Assembly (NCBI RefSeq): GCF_012849555.1
Contig: NZ_CP051685.1
Location: 1 to 64,000, forward strand
DNA: 64,000 bases
Origin: Massilia forsythiae
Lineage (GTDB): Bacteria; Pseudomonadota; Gammaproteobacteria; Burkholderiales; Burkholderiaceae_D
Reading direction: 5' to 3'
Below, piece by piece: positions 7,092 to 13,419 of the stretch. Within the stretch, counting starts at the first letter, position 1. Each line of letters opens with the position of its first letter. Both the position numbers and the translations under genes were made by a program. A model generated the notes under the pieces. The model searched no databases. It was not told where the DNA came from and worked only from the letters and a program-made list of their open reading frames with translations.

Positions 7092-7603
7092 CCACTATCG
7101 ACCCTGACGTTTGGAAGCACATGTGGAACAAGCGCTCCGACCTTCGCCAGCGTACGCTGGTGAACCGGATGTACTACCAGGAGCGTCAGCGCATCTTCGA
7201 CTTGCGCGAGGGGTTCGTGAAGGTAATCTCGCTGCTGGCCGGCTCAACCGCTCTCGCAAAAGTTGCCGACCCTGTGTTCGTGCAGTGGTGTGCAGCCGCC
7301 ATCACCGCATCTAGCGCAGCGTCGTTGGTGTTCGGGTTCGGTGCGAAATCACGAGACAGTGCGAAGCGTAGCGCCGAGTGGGCACTCATCGAACGCGACA
7401 TCGCCACACTCGGCGATCGCGGCTTCACAGAGGAAGACCTCAACAAGTGGGAAGCTCGCTGCAACGAGATCGAGGCCGGAGAGCCTGCGGCCCACCCAGG
7501 CCTGTGGGAGCGCTGCAACATCCGGGCTTGCGAAGTCATGGGCAGCAACCCAGGGAAAGTGTCTTTTTGGCGACGCAATCGGCCAGCCATCGTCATACCG
7601 TAG
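7088..7603 (+). CDS. Two-membrane-segment protein, SLATT-like
   Basis: 171 aa. A charged N-terminus (MWNKRSDLRQRTLVNRMYYQERQRIFD) leads into two hydrophobic segments (about residues 44-60 and 67-85, ending ...AASLVFGFG), then a soluble helical tail (WALIERDIATLGDRGFTEEDLNKWEARCNEIEAGE). Two membrane helices with helical flanks resemble SLATT-type effector proteins, which are membrane proteins tied to anti-phage systems. I recall similar proteins in other prophages without known function. It is coupled to the 37-aa gene before it and followed by a terminator. Superinfection exclusion is a reasonable guess, not shown. Confidence 0.65.
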   Translation: MTTIDPDVWKHMWNKRSDLRQRTLVNRMYYQERQRIFDLREGFVKVISLLAGSTALAKVADPVFVQWCAAAITASSAASLVFGFGAKSRDSAKRSAEWALIERDIATLGDRGFTEEDLNKWEARCNEIEAGEPAAHPGLWERCNIRACEVMGSNPGKVSFWRRNRPAIVIP

Positions 7604-7609
7604 TGCCCG

Positions 7610-7631
7610 GCCTGCCCTGCGCAGGCTTTTT
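7610..7631 (+). terminator. Rho-independent terminator after repressor block
   Basis: GCCTGC (7610-7615) and GCAGGC (7621-7626) form a six-base stem with a five-base loop, followed by TTTTT. It lies six bases behind the TAG of the two-membrane-segment gene, so it closes the repressor operon. Confidence 0.8.
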
Positions 7632-7651
7632 AATGCCCATAGTATTGCTTC

Positions 7652-7724
7652 GTGATAATTGGTGATTTTTTTGCCAATTTGGCAGGGTAACATTCCAAAA
7701 TGAAACGGCACGTCCTGATGCCGA
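7652..7724 (+). repeat. Duplicated 73-bp leader, copy 1
   Basis: This stretch aligns without gaps to 8469-8541. The first 39 bases match at 33 positions, beginning GTGATAATTGGTGA, and the following 34 match at roughly two thirds, ending GATGCCGA. Both copies are AT-rich compared with the surroundings and both sit just ahead of a cargo gene (here the 65-aa membrane protein at 7738). A promoter or binding site for a shared regulator is the likely meaning; no convincing -35/-10 pair could be fixed. Confidence 0.7.
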
Positions 7725-7737
7725 CTTTGGAGAATCT

Positions 7738-7935
7738 ATGTTTCCCGCATTTGCTGTCATGGTAGGCGCATACATCATCACCCGCATGCTCGACCTGCTC
7801 TCCGGCGAGAAGAAAACCATCATCAAGGTCTTCGCCTGCATCACGATCATCGTCACGCTAATTTCAGCTATCGATATTCTAGGCTCGGGCGCGCGTCTTG
7901 CGAGGCGTAGCGACATTTCGAGCCTCGGCGGCTGA
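7738..7935 (+). CDS. 65-aa integral membrane protein
   Basis: Two hydrophobic segments (about residues 2-21, PAFAVMVGAYIITRMLDLL, and 28-50, IIKVFACITIIVTLISAIDIL) separated by a polar turn (SGEKKT). TTGGAGAATCT places a ribosome binding site before ATG 7738. It is preceded by leader copy 1 and the terminator of the previous operon, so it has its own transcription unit. Small membrane proteins of this size in lysogeny cargo often act in exclusion; this is inference. Holin-like function is possible too. Confidence 0.65.
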   Translation: MFPAFAVMVGAYIITRMLDLLSGEKKTIIKVFACITIIVTLISAIDILGSGARLARRSDISSLGG

Positions 7936-7950
7936 CCATAGGCCGTTGGT

Positions 7951-8088
7951 ATGCCGGCTGCACCGCGCCTTACCGCCCTACTCGCGCTCGCGCTGAGCGC
8001 ATCGGTCGCCCAGGCCCAGCGAGCACGCCGCCCAGGTTGCACACCCCACCGCCGGCTGGCGGACCGGCATCCATTGCCGAGAGGATGA
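7951..8088 (+). CDS. Possible 45-aa exported peptide
   Basis: ATG 7951 opens a 45-codon frame whose first 23 residues look like a signal peptide (MPAAPRLTALLALALSASVA, then QAQ), followed by a short basic stretch with one Cys. It sits between two accepted genes and ends seven bases before the next ATG. No strong Shine-Dalgarno is visible (AGGCCGTTGGT). The signal-like start is the main evidence; it could be chance in GC-rich DNA. Confidence 0.35.
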   Translation: MPAAPRLTALLALALSASVAQAQRARRPGCTPHRRLADRHPLPRG

Positions 8089-8092
8089 AAAC

Positions 8093-8317
8093 ATGGCAAA
8101 ACGCGTCGACCTGCTCAAGGAGTCGATCCAGGCTCTCACCGAAGCGGTGAACCTCAATCGAGAGAACCCGAGCCGCTACACGAGTGAAGGCTACCTCAAA
8201 CCGCTTTGCGCGCCAGATAAGCACAAGCCGTTCCGCAACTCAATGCGATGCGAGGTATGTGGCCTGGTGGTCCGCGGTGAAGGCGCTAACCTGGCAACAC
8301 CGCCAGCCCAGCAGTGA
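8093..8317 (+). CDS. 74-aa protein with CxxC
   Basis: 74 aa starting at ATG 8093 behind GAGAGGATG. The N-terminal half is a charged helix (VDLLKESIQALTEAVNLNREN); the C-terminal half has LCAPDKHKPFRNSMRCEVCGLVV, where three cysteines and a histidine could bind zinc. No family recognised. It lies between the two leader copies and may share a transcript with the 65-aa membrane protein. Confidence 0.5.
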   Translation: MAKRVDLLKESIQALTEAVNLNRENPSRYTSEGYLKPLCAPDKHKPFRNSMRCEVCGLVVRGEGANLATPPAQQ

Positions 8318-8468
8318 CGTCGGTCAATCGGGCCAGCCCGGACCACGCACGACCAAGTGCTGGCCGGCGCAAGTGCGCGGTGCCGGGATAGGACGTGATT
8401 GTTCAGCCAGCATAGGCGAGGGACGTGTTCTCATCACGGCGGCGTGTCGATCTGGCTACGGCAAGGCA

Positions 8469-8541
8469 GTGATAATTGGTGAGTCTTTTGATAATTTGAC
8501 AGCGTAATATAGCTGAGCGAAAAGGCACGCGTAGATGCCGA
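8469..8541 (+). repeat. Duplicated 73-bp leader, copy 2
   Basis: Second copy of the 7652-7724 leader, same length and no gaps. It ends 19 bases before the start of the 179-aa gene at 8560. Differences include TTGGCA in copy 1 against TTGACA here. The 243 bp between 8317 and 8560 hold nothing else that I can identify. Confidence 0.7.
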
Positions 8542-8559
8542 TGCAAAACAGTTGTAGCC

Positions 8560-9099
8560 ATGGCAAAAACCCGATCTATCAAGCCGAGTGTGCAAGATGT
8601 TCAAGCGTTCGTGCAAGTGCGGAAGGCGCTTGTTCGAGAGATGGAATGGAACGACCGGCCCAGCAATTTATTGCCCCGATGGAAACAGTTCGAGAGTCAC
8701 TGCCACGTCGGCACCAAAGTTCCAGAGGAGGTAAAATTTCGGGCTCACTACAGACCTGCATTCGTGCGACGGGATGGCGAGGCAGTCACAAATATCTTAG
8801 AGGCCTTCTGGATCTCGATCGGCATTCGTGAGCACCGAGTTCTAGCCAGCGATACTACTCTGGATGGCCAGGGTCATAACAATCCTGTTATCCCGGGCAT
8901 GCCTTTCTCTGGGCAAAGAATCACAAATCTTAGTCACTTCCATGTTTGGACAGCTTTTGGCGATAAGTATGTTGAGCCGATTGAGCCGACGCTACTGACA
9001 CTTGACGCGGCAATTGCAAATTTTTGCAACCGTGTTAACCTGCAATTGAAGGGCGACTTTCGCCATCCTCTCTACGGTAAGAGCTACGACCTCCTCTGA
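8560..9099 (+). CDS. Cargo protein A of a coupled pair, unknown
   Basis: 179 aa, no signal peptide or membrane segment. The sequence is a globular alpha/beta mix (VQVRKALVREMEWNDRPSNLLPRWKQFESH near the start, then FHVWTAFGDKYVEPIEPTLLTLDAAIANFCNR). No catalytic motif is obvious. Its TGA overlaps the ATG of the next gene (TGATG at 9097-9101), so the two are translated together. Base composition is visibly lower in GC than the phage operons on either side, which suggests separate acquisition. It is preceded by leader copy 2. Confidence 0.65.
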   Translation: MAKTRSIKPSVQDVQAFVQVRKALVREMEWNDRPSNLLPRWKQFESHCHVGTKVPEEVKFRAHYRPAFVRRDGEAVTNILEAFWISIGIREHRVLASDTTLDGQGHNNPVIPGMPFSGQRITNLSHFHVWTAFGDKYVEPIEPTLLTLDAAIANFCNRVNLQLKGDFRHPLYGKSYDLL

Positions 9100-9869
9100 T
9101 GAACTGCGCCGAATTTTCGAAATTAACGCAATGGACATGCACTCCAGCCGGAGAGGCGTCGGTGCGCGTAATTTCGCCGATCTCGTTCGGTGACAGTGGG
9201 CACAACATCGCTTTCTACTTGGCTCAACCGTCCGCCCAGACGTTCTACCTGACTGATGCGTGTGAGGCGGCGATGCAGGCCGAGCAGCTCGGCATTGCGC
9301 TGCACAAGAGCCGGCTAGAAGCGTTGAACGATACCCCTGGCGTAACTTTTGCGCATTTTGCTCAAGATTGGAGCATTGAGGCGTCGGGGCCGATCAGCTG
9401 CGTACAAACAGGATTGTGGGACGCGGTTAAGCTGGCGCTCGCTTTATCAAATAAGTCTAATCGGTGGCGGCCGCGCTATGAGCAAGCAAAGTTTAGCGCA
9501 ATGATATTGCGAGAGCTTCAGGCCCAACTGGGCGCCGACAGAGTTATACGTGAGGCGAAGGTGCAAGGCGCCAGTGGACACATGATCGAGTTTCCTGCTG
9601 CCATCAAACCCAGCAACGGTCCTCTTATTTACGTGCAACCTGTAGCGCTAGACAATAATCGGGTCAGCTGGCCATCCATTTATGAGTTTCATGGCAAGTT
9701 GTTCGATTTGAAAGTTGCATCACAAGCCCAAAACCGAGTCTCGATTATCCAAGCAATTGAAGGTGAAGCTAAAGAATTTGATCGAGCAAAAGATTTTCTG
9801 GCGAATGCATCGACCGTGTATACCTCGAATCAACTGACCGAATTTGTTGCCGCCGTCGAGTTCGCATAA
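9099..9869 (+). CDS. Cargo protein B, DUF1828-like
   Basis: 256 aa. The N-terminal 90 residues (VRVISPISFGDSGHNIAFYLAQPSAQTFYLTDACEAA, then LGIALHKSRLEAL and TPGVTF) match the pattern I recall for DUF1828, a domain found in prophage and defence-island genes of unknown role. The second half contains a helix-strand repeat (AKFSAMILRELQAQLGADRVIREAKVQGASGHMIEFPA) that resembles a degenerate nuclease-like fold. Coupled to protein A by TGATG overlap. A defence or toxin function is a hypothesis only. GC is low for the region. Confidence 0.6.
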   Translation: MNCAEFSKLTQWTCTPAGEASVRVISPISFGDSGHNIAFYLAQPSAQTFYLTDACEAAMQAEQLGIALHKSRLEALNDTPGVTFAHFAQDWSIEASGPISCVQTGLWDAVKLALALSNKSNRWRPRYEQAKFSAMILRELQAQLGADRVIREAKVQGASGHMIEFPAAIKPSNGPLIYVQPVALDNNRVSWPSIYEFHGKLFDLKVASQAQNRVSIIQAIEGEAKEFDRAKDFLANASTVYTSNQLTEFVAAVEFA

Positions 9870-9919
9870 GGCGCGCACTTCTGCGTGAATAAGAATTCTG
9901 CCCGCTACGCGCAAGCTTT

Positions 9920-10324
9920 TTACGACCAAGGCGCTGACTTGCGTACAGGTCGCTGTAGCTGGCGCTGCGCCGGGCGTAGCCTGAACCCCTGGACAAACCT
10001 CGGCCCGGTGCGCACTAGTGCCTGCGACGGCGCTGGCTCCTCGATCATCGACAGCTGACCCTGCGCTGCAGCGGCCCGGCGCTCTGCCTGGGCCTGGATG
10101 CGGCGCGCCCTCTTCTCTGCCTCCTTCTCGGCCGCCACCTTCGTCGCCACCAGGCGCTCGACCATCTCATCCGTCAGCAACATCGGGCCGTACTTGCGCG
10201 GCCAACCGTTTTTCAGCGGGAAGGGGATGTGCAGCAGGTCCGCTTCGCCGCGCGTCAGCGCCTTCGCTTTTTTCCCTCGCATCTCCAGGTAGGCTGACAG
10301 GGTGATGGTTTCGTTTTGCGCCAA
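9920..10324 (-). CDS. Conserved basic phage protein
   Basis: 134 aa. The core (TLSAYLEMRGKKAKALTRGEADLLHIPFPLKNGWPRKYGPMLLTDEMVERL) is typical of short phage proteins annotated hypothetical; the following region is a basic coiled coil (AAEKEAEKRARRIQAQAERRAAAAQ). The frame opens with TTG at 10,324, preceded by AAAAAAAGG about ten bases away; the next in-frame ATG would cut into the conserved part. It reads against the flanking rightward genes. Confidence 0.6.
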   Translation of the reverse strand: MAQNETITLSAYLEMRGKKAKALTRGEADLLHIPFPLKNGWPRKYGPMLLTDEMVERLVATKVAAEKEAEKRARRIQAQAERRAAAAQGQLSMIEEPAPSQALVRTGPRFVQGFRLRPAQRQLQRPVRKSAPWS

Positions 10325-10440
10325 TTTTTGCGGCCTTTTTTTCTGCGCACCCTGTATGAGTAATAGAAACGTCTCAAAAGGGTACTGCTTACTTCTGTAT
10401 TTGATCTACCTCTACATCTAACCCCTGTCTCGGCTTGAGG

Positions 10441-10743
10441 TCATCGGGGGCTGGGACGAAGACTCAGCTTATCCTCTTGCGACTGAGCCTTTACGTGATA
10501 GATCGGTACGCCGTCTACTACGACTCGCCAGCCTTTTCGGTCCGAAGGTGCTAGCTTCGCTGCCCTCGTGCGTATCTCAGACCTATCCCACAGTACGCCT
10601 ATCCCCTCACCCCTGCCGTTTTTCATCCGCAAGGTGAAGCGACTGATGCCGTCAGCTCGGTTTCCTCTCTGGGCCGTTCGCGTCGGAGTTCCCCTCCCTG
10701 CTACAGGCTTGCGATCAGCCGAACTCGGCCGATGACGCATCAT
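10441..10743 (-). CDS. Unknown protein beside operator cluster 2
   Basis: 100 aa starting ATGATG at 10,743, eleven bases from the first site of operator cluster 2. It is therefore divergent from the rightward operon and probably repressed in the lysogen. The N-terminus is basic (HRPSSADRKPVAGRGTPTRTAQRG), then a strand-rich part (ISRFTLRMKNGRGEGIGVLW, GWRVVVDGVPIYHV). No family recognised. No clear ribosome binding site, so the start is uncertain. The 116 bp between this gene and the one at 10,324 are AT-rich with no clear feature. Confidence 0.5.
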   Translation of the reverse strand: MMRHRPSSADRKPVAGRGTPTRTAQRGNRADGISRFTLRMKNGRGEGIGVLWDRSEIRTRAAKLAPSDRKGWRVVVDGVPIYHVKAQSQEDKLSLRPSPR

Positions 10744-10753
10744 AACCCAACTT

Positions 10754-10815
10754 AGGCTAAACCTGAAAATAAATTTAGGTTTAGCCTTGCATTGATTAAG
10801 GTTATGCCTAATAAT
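10754..10815. promoter_or_regulatory. Second operator cluster and rightward promoter
   Basis: Three more copies of the immunity operator: AGGCTAAACCT (10754-10764), AGGTTTAGCCT (10777-10787) and AGGTTATGCCT (10799-10809), 23 and 22 bp apart. A rightward promoter fits between them: -35 TTGCAT (10787-10792), 17-bp spacer, -10 AATAAT (10810-10815). Site two abuts the -35 box and site three lies in the spacer, so repressor binding should block it. This resembles the paired OL/OR regions of lambdoid phages, separated here by about 4.9 kb. Confidence 0.8.
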
Positions 10816-10852
10816 GGCTTCAACGACGCAGCGAACTCACCAGGAGCCAGCC

Positions 10853-11008
10853 ATGCCGCAGACCACCAAGCCGAACCCGGAGCAGGTACGTGTGTGGATG
10901 CAGCAGCGACAGGAACAGAACAGGCCACCGCCGAGCCTGGAAGAAATTCGGCGACAGCTGGGCTGGGAACTGGTGAAGGCAGAGCGAGAAGCGAAGCAGC
11001 CTCGGTAA
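10853..11008 (+). CDS. 51-aa phage protein
   Basis: First gene of the rightward operon. ATG 10853 follows CAGGAGCCAGCC; the ATG 39 bases upstream in the same frame lacks an RBS and overlaps the predicted -10 box. The product (PNPEQVRVWMQQRQEQNRPP, then EEIRRQLGWELV) is a helical protein of a kind that I recall from other betaproteobacterial phages. Function unknown. Confidence 0.6.
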   Translation: MPQTTKPNPEQVRVWMQQRQEQNRPPPSLEEIRRQLGWELVKAEREAKQPR

Positions 11009-11052
11009 CGAATGAAGCGGCGCATGGGGCGCGGCGAGAACTGGAGAAACAG

Positions 11053-11280
11053 ATGAGCTTTATCCGATACATGCTCGCCGACTGGCGAATTGCCTTTGTG
11101 CCGCAGATTGGCGCCGAGTATCGCTACGCGAGCAACGGTCCGTTCGAAATCGGTCCGCGCTTCACTCCAAAGGCCTTGAGCCGGGGCTACGTGCTGTACG
11201 AGATCAAGTTCGAAAACGAATTCGTCTCCGAAATGGCGGCGTCGTACGGCGTGTTCGCTTCGCTCTACCGCCCCGTCTAA
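11053..11280 (+). CDS. 75-aa phage protein
   Basis: ATG 11053 is preceded by CTGGAGAAACAG. The product opens MSFIRYMLADWRIAFVPQIG and continues with short strand-like segments (SNGPFEIGPRFTPKALSRGYVLYEIKFENEF). Mixed beta pattern, no membrane segment, no motif recognised. It is the second gene of the rightward operon. Confidence 0.55.
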   Translation: MSFIRYMLADWRIAFVPQIGAEYRYASNGPFEIGPRFTPKALSRGYVLYEIKFENEFVSEMAASYGVFASLYRPV

Positions 11281-11323
11281 CACCAACCCCGCGCCCGCTT
11301 CGGTGGGCGCACTGGAGCAAACG

Positions 11324-11692
11324 ATGAGCAACACCGAAGAACTGCAGCGCCTCCAGGCCGAGAACGCCGCGCTGCGCCAGGACCTGAAGGATGCGCGCGG
11401 CAACTGGGAAAGCGCGGTCGGCGACGTCCACGAGATGGACGAGTTGCTGAAGTCGGCCAACGCGGAGCGCGAGCAGCTGCTGGATGCAGCGAAGGCAGCA
11501 AAGCCGCTCGCCCTGATCGTGATGAAGGCGCAGGAAATCGCGCTGCAGGCAAAGTGCCCGGGCGCCGACCGCGCCGCGGCGATTGACCTTCTGGCGGACC
11601 TGCTGTGCAAGCCAGAGACGAATTCGGCACTGGTGGCAGCTGGCCACATCGACCTGGCGCGCGGCGCCGCGCCGGAGGGCTCGAAGCAATGA
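11324..11692 (+). CDS. Coiled-coil phage protein
   Basis: 122 aa from ATG 11324 (GGAGCAAACG upstream); the longer upstream frame was rejected. Residues 3-65 have a strong heptad pattern (ELQRLQAENAALRQDLKDARGNWESAVGDVHEMDELLKSANAEREQL), so an extended coiled coil is likely; the remaining part is a helical domain (ADRAAAIDLLADLLC). It overlaps the next gene by ATGA. Small coiled-coil accessory proteins are frequent in phage early operons; the role is unknown. Confidence 0.6.
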   Translation: MSNTEELQRLQAENAALRQDLKDARGNWESAVGDVHEMDELLKSANAEREQLLDAAKAAKPLALIVMKAQEIALQAKCPGADRAAAIDLLADLLCKPETNSALVAAGHIDLARGAAPEGSKQ

Positions 11693-12126
11693 CCGCTCCG
11701 TACAAGAACTGGCCGCTGGCCTACCTGCGCGAGTGCGCGGAAGACGAAATGAAGCTCGCGTCCCAGCACAAGGATTATCGCTACGGGGCTTTCGCAATCC
11801 CGGCCGACATGGAGCAGAACACGCCCCTGGCCCACGCGACACGCCGCGGCAACATGATCAGCCCCGGCCGCGCGCGCCAGATGCCCGCCACTACGCCTAT
11901 TCCGCCGCTCTGGCGCCGCAACTGGTGGGTGGCCGGCGCCCTGATCAGCGAGCTGGGCCTGACCATCGTGGTTGATCTGGAAGACCGCACGGTCTCGGTC
12001 GGCGCCGGCGGCCGGCGGCGCAACGTCACCGAAGCGTACGTCGACCACCCTGACCGGGACGCCGCCACGATGGCGGCCATCGTGCGCGCTGCGATCCAGG
12101 CGCTGGAAGCGGGCCGCGATTCCTGA
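11689..12126 (+). CDS. Phage protein of unknown function
   Basis: 145 aa, start overlapping the upstream stop (ATGA), stop overlapping the next start (TGATG). The middle holds a hydrophobic strand (NWWVAGALISELGLTIVVDLEDRTVSVG) followed by AYVDHPDRDAATMAAIVRAAIQALEAG, a helix typical of small accessory domains. No motif recognised. The frames reading through on the opposite strand are shadows. Confidence 0.55.
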   Translation: MTAPYKNWPLAYLRECAEDEMKLASQHKDYRYGAFAIPADMEQNTPLAHATRRGNMISPGRARQMPATTPIPPLWRRNWWVAGALISELGLTIVVDLEDRTVSVGAGGRRRNVTEAYVDHPDRDAATMAAIVRAAIQALEAGRDS

Positions 12127-12248
12127 TGGACCTGATTCTGATCACCGCCTGCCGCTGCCTCTACTGGCTTCCGCCAGTGCCGTATGCCGACGGACATCGC
12201 GAGGCGGCAGGTGCAAACGCAAGGCCCGAGCAGCTCGACTACGGCTAG
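12126..12248 (+). CDS. 40-aa overlapping mini-gene
   Basis: ATG 12126 overlaps the TGA of the preceding gene (TGATG), and a 40-codon frame runs to TAG 12248. The product starts MDLILITACRCLYWLPPVPY, hydrophobic for its first 20 residues with two cysteines, then polar. Translational coupling by overlap is the sole evidence. It is shorter than most gene finders report. Confidence 0.4.
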   Translation: MDLILITACRCLYWLPPVPYADGHREAAGANARPEQLDYG

Positions 12249-12320
12249 CTCATGCGCTTGTTGGGCGGCATCCCGGCAAGCGCGGCCGTCTAGGCAACCT
12301 TGAATTACCGGAGTACCGGA

Positions 12321-12348
12321 GCCCACCGCGAGTGGGCTTTGGCAGTGA
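12321..12348 (+). repeat. Hairpin plus TTTGGCAGTGA motif, copy 1
   Basis: GCCCAC pairs with GTGGGC around a five-base loop (cgcga), followed at once by TTTGGCAGTGA. The same arrangement recurs at 13070-13097 with different stem bases that still pair. It stands in the 173-bp gap between the 40-aa gene and the gene at 12422. No further feature is seen in that gap. Confidence 0.65.
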
Positions 12349-12421
12349 AAGCATACCGCTCGATCCCGAGCCGCCGGCACGGCGCCGGCGAATAACCGCA
12401 GCAACCCAGGAGAAAAGCAAG

Positions 12422-13042
12422 ATGACCATCCATGCCTACACCGAGTCAGGCCGCAGCTTTCCGGCCTACGTGAACTTGGCCGAGGTCGACGCCGGCGCAT
12501 TCGCGCTGTCCGTTCGCAGCAGTGGCAATGACGGCCGGGATCTCGGCGTCATCCAACTGTCGCGCGAGCAGCTGATGAATCTGGTCAGCGACGCGAGCGG
12601 GCACCTCGACCTCGACGTCGCAAACGTAACAGCATCAGCTTGCTTCGGCATTACCGGAACTGAAGAGCAGCAGTTGCGCATTCGCTCGTTCGAGATGGCA
12701 CTGCACACCCCTGGTGTGCGCACCCATCGTGACGTGATCGGCGTGGCCGGCGCGTATCACAAGCGCATCGTGGGCGATGAGCCCATGGGGGCAAGCGAGA
12801 AGACGCCGGCGCCCGGCGCTGCGCATCCTGGCTACAGCACGATGCAGCCGCACCAGCAGCGAGTGGCCGATGAGCAGGCCGAGCTGGACGGGCGCCGCAT
12901 CAAGCTGCAGGCGTTCTTCGATACAACCACCTTTGCAAGCCTGGACGAAGCCGAGCAGCAACGCATGCGCACTCAGTACGTCGCGATGAAGGCCCTGTCG
13001 GACATCCTCGGCGAGCGCATCGCCGCATTCGCGCCGGCCTGA
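12422..13042 (+). CDS. Phage protein with crAss001_48-like tail
   Basis: 206 aa from ATG 12422 (CAGGAGAAAAGCAAG). Residues 1-100 form a beta-rich domain (SFPAYVNLAEVDAGAFALSVRSS). Residues 140-206 (HQQRVADEQAELDGRRIKLQAFF, then FASLDEAEQQRMRTQYVAMKALSDILGERI) match a short helical hairpin domain widespread in phage accessory proteins, named crAss001_48 in domain databases as I recall. Function is unknown in that family. The first part may be a separate domain joined to it. Confidence 0.65.
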   Translation: MTIHAYTESGRSFPAYVNLAEVDAGAFALSVRSSGNDGRDLGVIQLSREQLMNLVSDASGHLDLDVANVTASACFGITGTEEQQLRIRSFEMALHTPGVRTHRDVIGVAGAYHKRIVGDEPMGASEKTPAPGAAHPGYSTMQPHQQRVADEQAELDGRRIKLQAFFDTTTFASLDEAEQQRMRTQYVAMKALSDILGERIAAFAPA

Positions 13043-13069
13043 CGCGGCGCCCACCCAGCAGCACCCGTT

Positions 13070-13097
13070 GCCCGGCACGACCGGGCTTTGGCAGTGA
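13070..13097 (+). repeat. Hairpin plus TTTGGCAGTGA motif, copy 2
   Basis: GCCCGG pairs with CCGGGC around a five-base loop (cacga) and is followed by TTTGGCAGTGA, as at 12321-12348. Two stem base pairs differ from copy 1 and both sides changed together, so pairing is preserved. It sits upstream of the small membrane gene at 13132. Confidence 0.65.
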
Positions 13098-13131
13098 GAG
13101 ACCCCAATAACGACCGCCCAAGGAGAACGCC

Positions 13132-13254
13132 GTGATCCGCTTCCTGCTGCTGCACCGTATCGACGAAACCGACGACCGCCAGGGCCTGATGCTGGCCGTG
13201 CTGCTGGTGGTGATGATCCTCGGGCTGTGCCTGGTGCCGGGCGGGCCGCAATGA
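13132..13254 (+). CDS. 40-aa single-pass membrane peptide
   Basis: GTG 13132 follows AAGGAGAACGCC, an excellent ribosome binding site. The product has a charged N-terminus (MIRFLLLHRIDETDDRQG) and one hydrophobic segment (LMLAVLLVVMILGLCLV). Its stop overlaps the next start (ATGA at 13251-13254). Two small coupled membrane peptides in a phage can be a spanin-like, holin-like or exclusion pair; none can be chosen from sequence. Confidence 0.55.
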   Translation: MIRFLLLHRIDETDDRQGLMLAVLLVVMILGLCLVPGGPQ

Positions 13255-13370
13255 GCGCCGCTGCTGGCCGCCGGCCCGTCGCTGGTCGCCTGGTCTCGTA
13301 CGCGATCGCCTGCGCCGCGGCACTCGTCCTGGCCGCCGTGATCTGCCTGGCTGGCTCGCCTCACCCATAA
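13251..13370 (+). CDS. 39-aa membrane peptide, coupled
   Basis: ATG 13251 overlaps the preceding stop. The product has a short basic N-terminus (AAAGRRPVAGRLVSY) and a hydrophobic segment (AIACAAALVLAAVICLAG). It is too short to assign. Its pairing with the 40-aa peptide suggests that the two work together. Confidence 0.5.
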   Translation: MSAAAGRRPVAGRLVSYAIACAAALVLAAVICLAGSPHP

Positions 13371-13419
13371 CCCCTGCAGCGCCGCCGGCGCGCCGACAAC
13401 AACACAAGGAACCCAAGAG

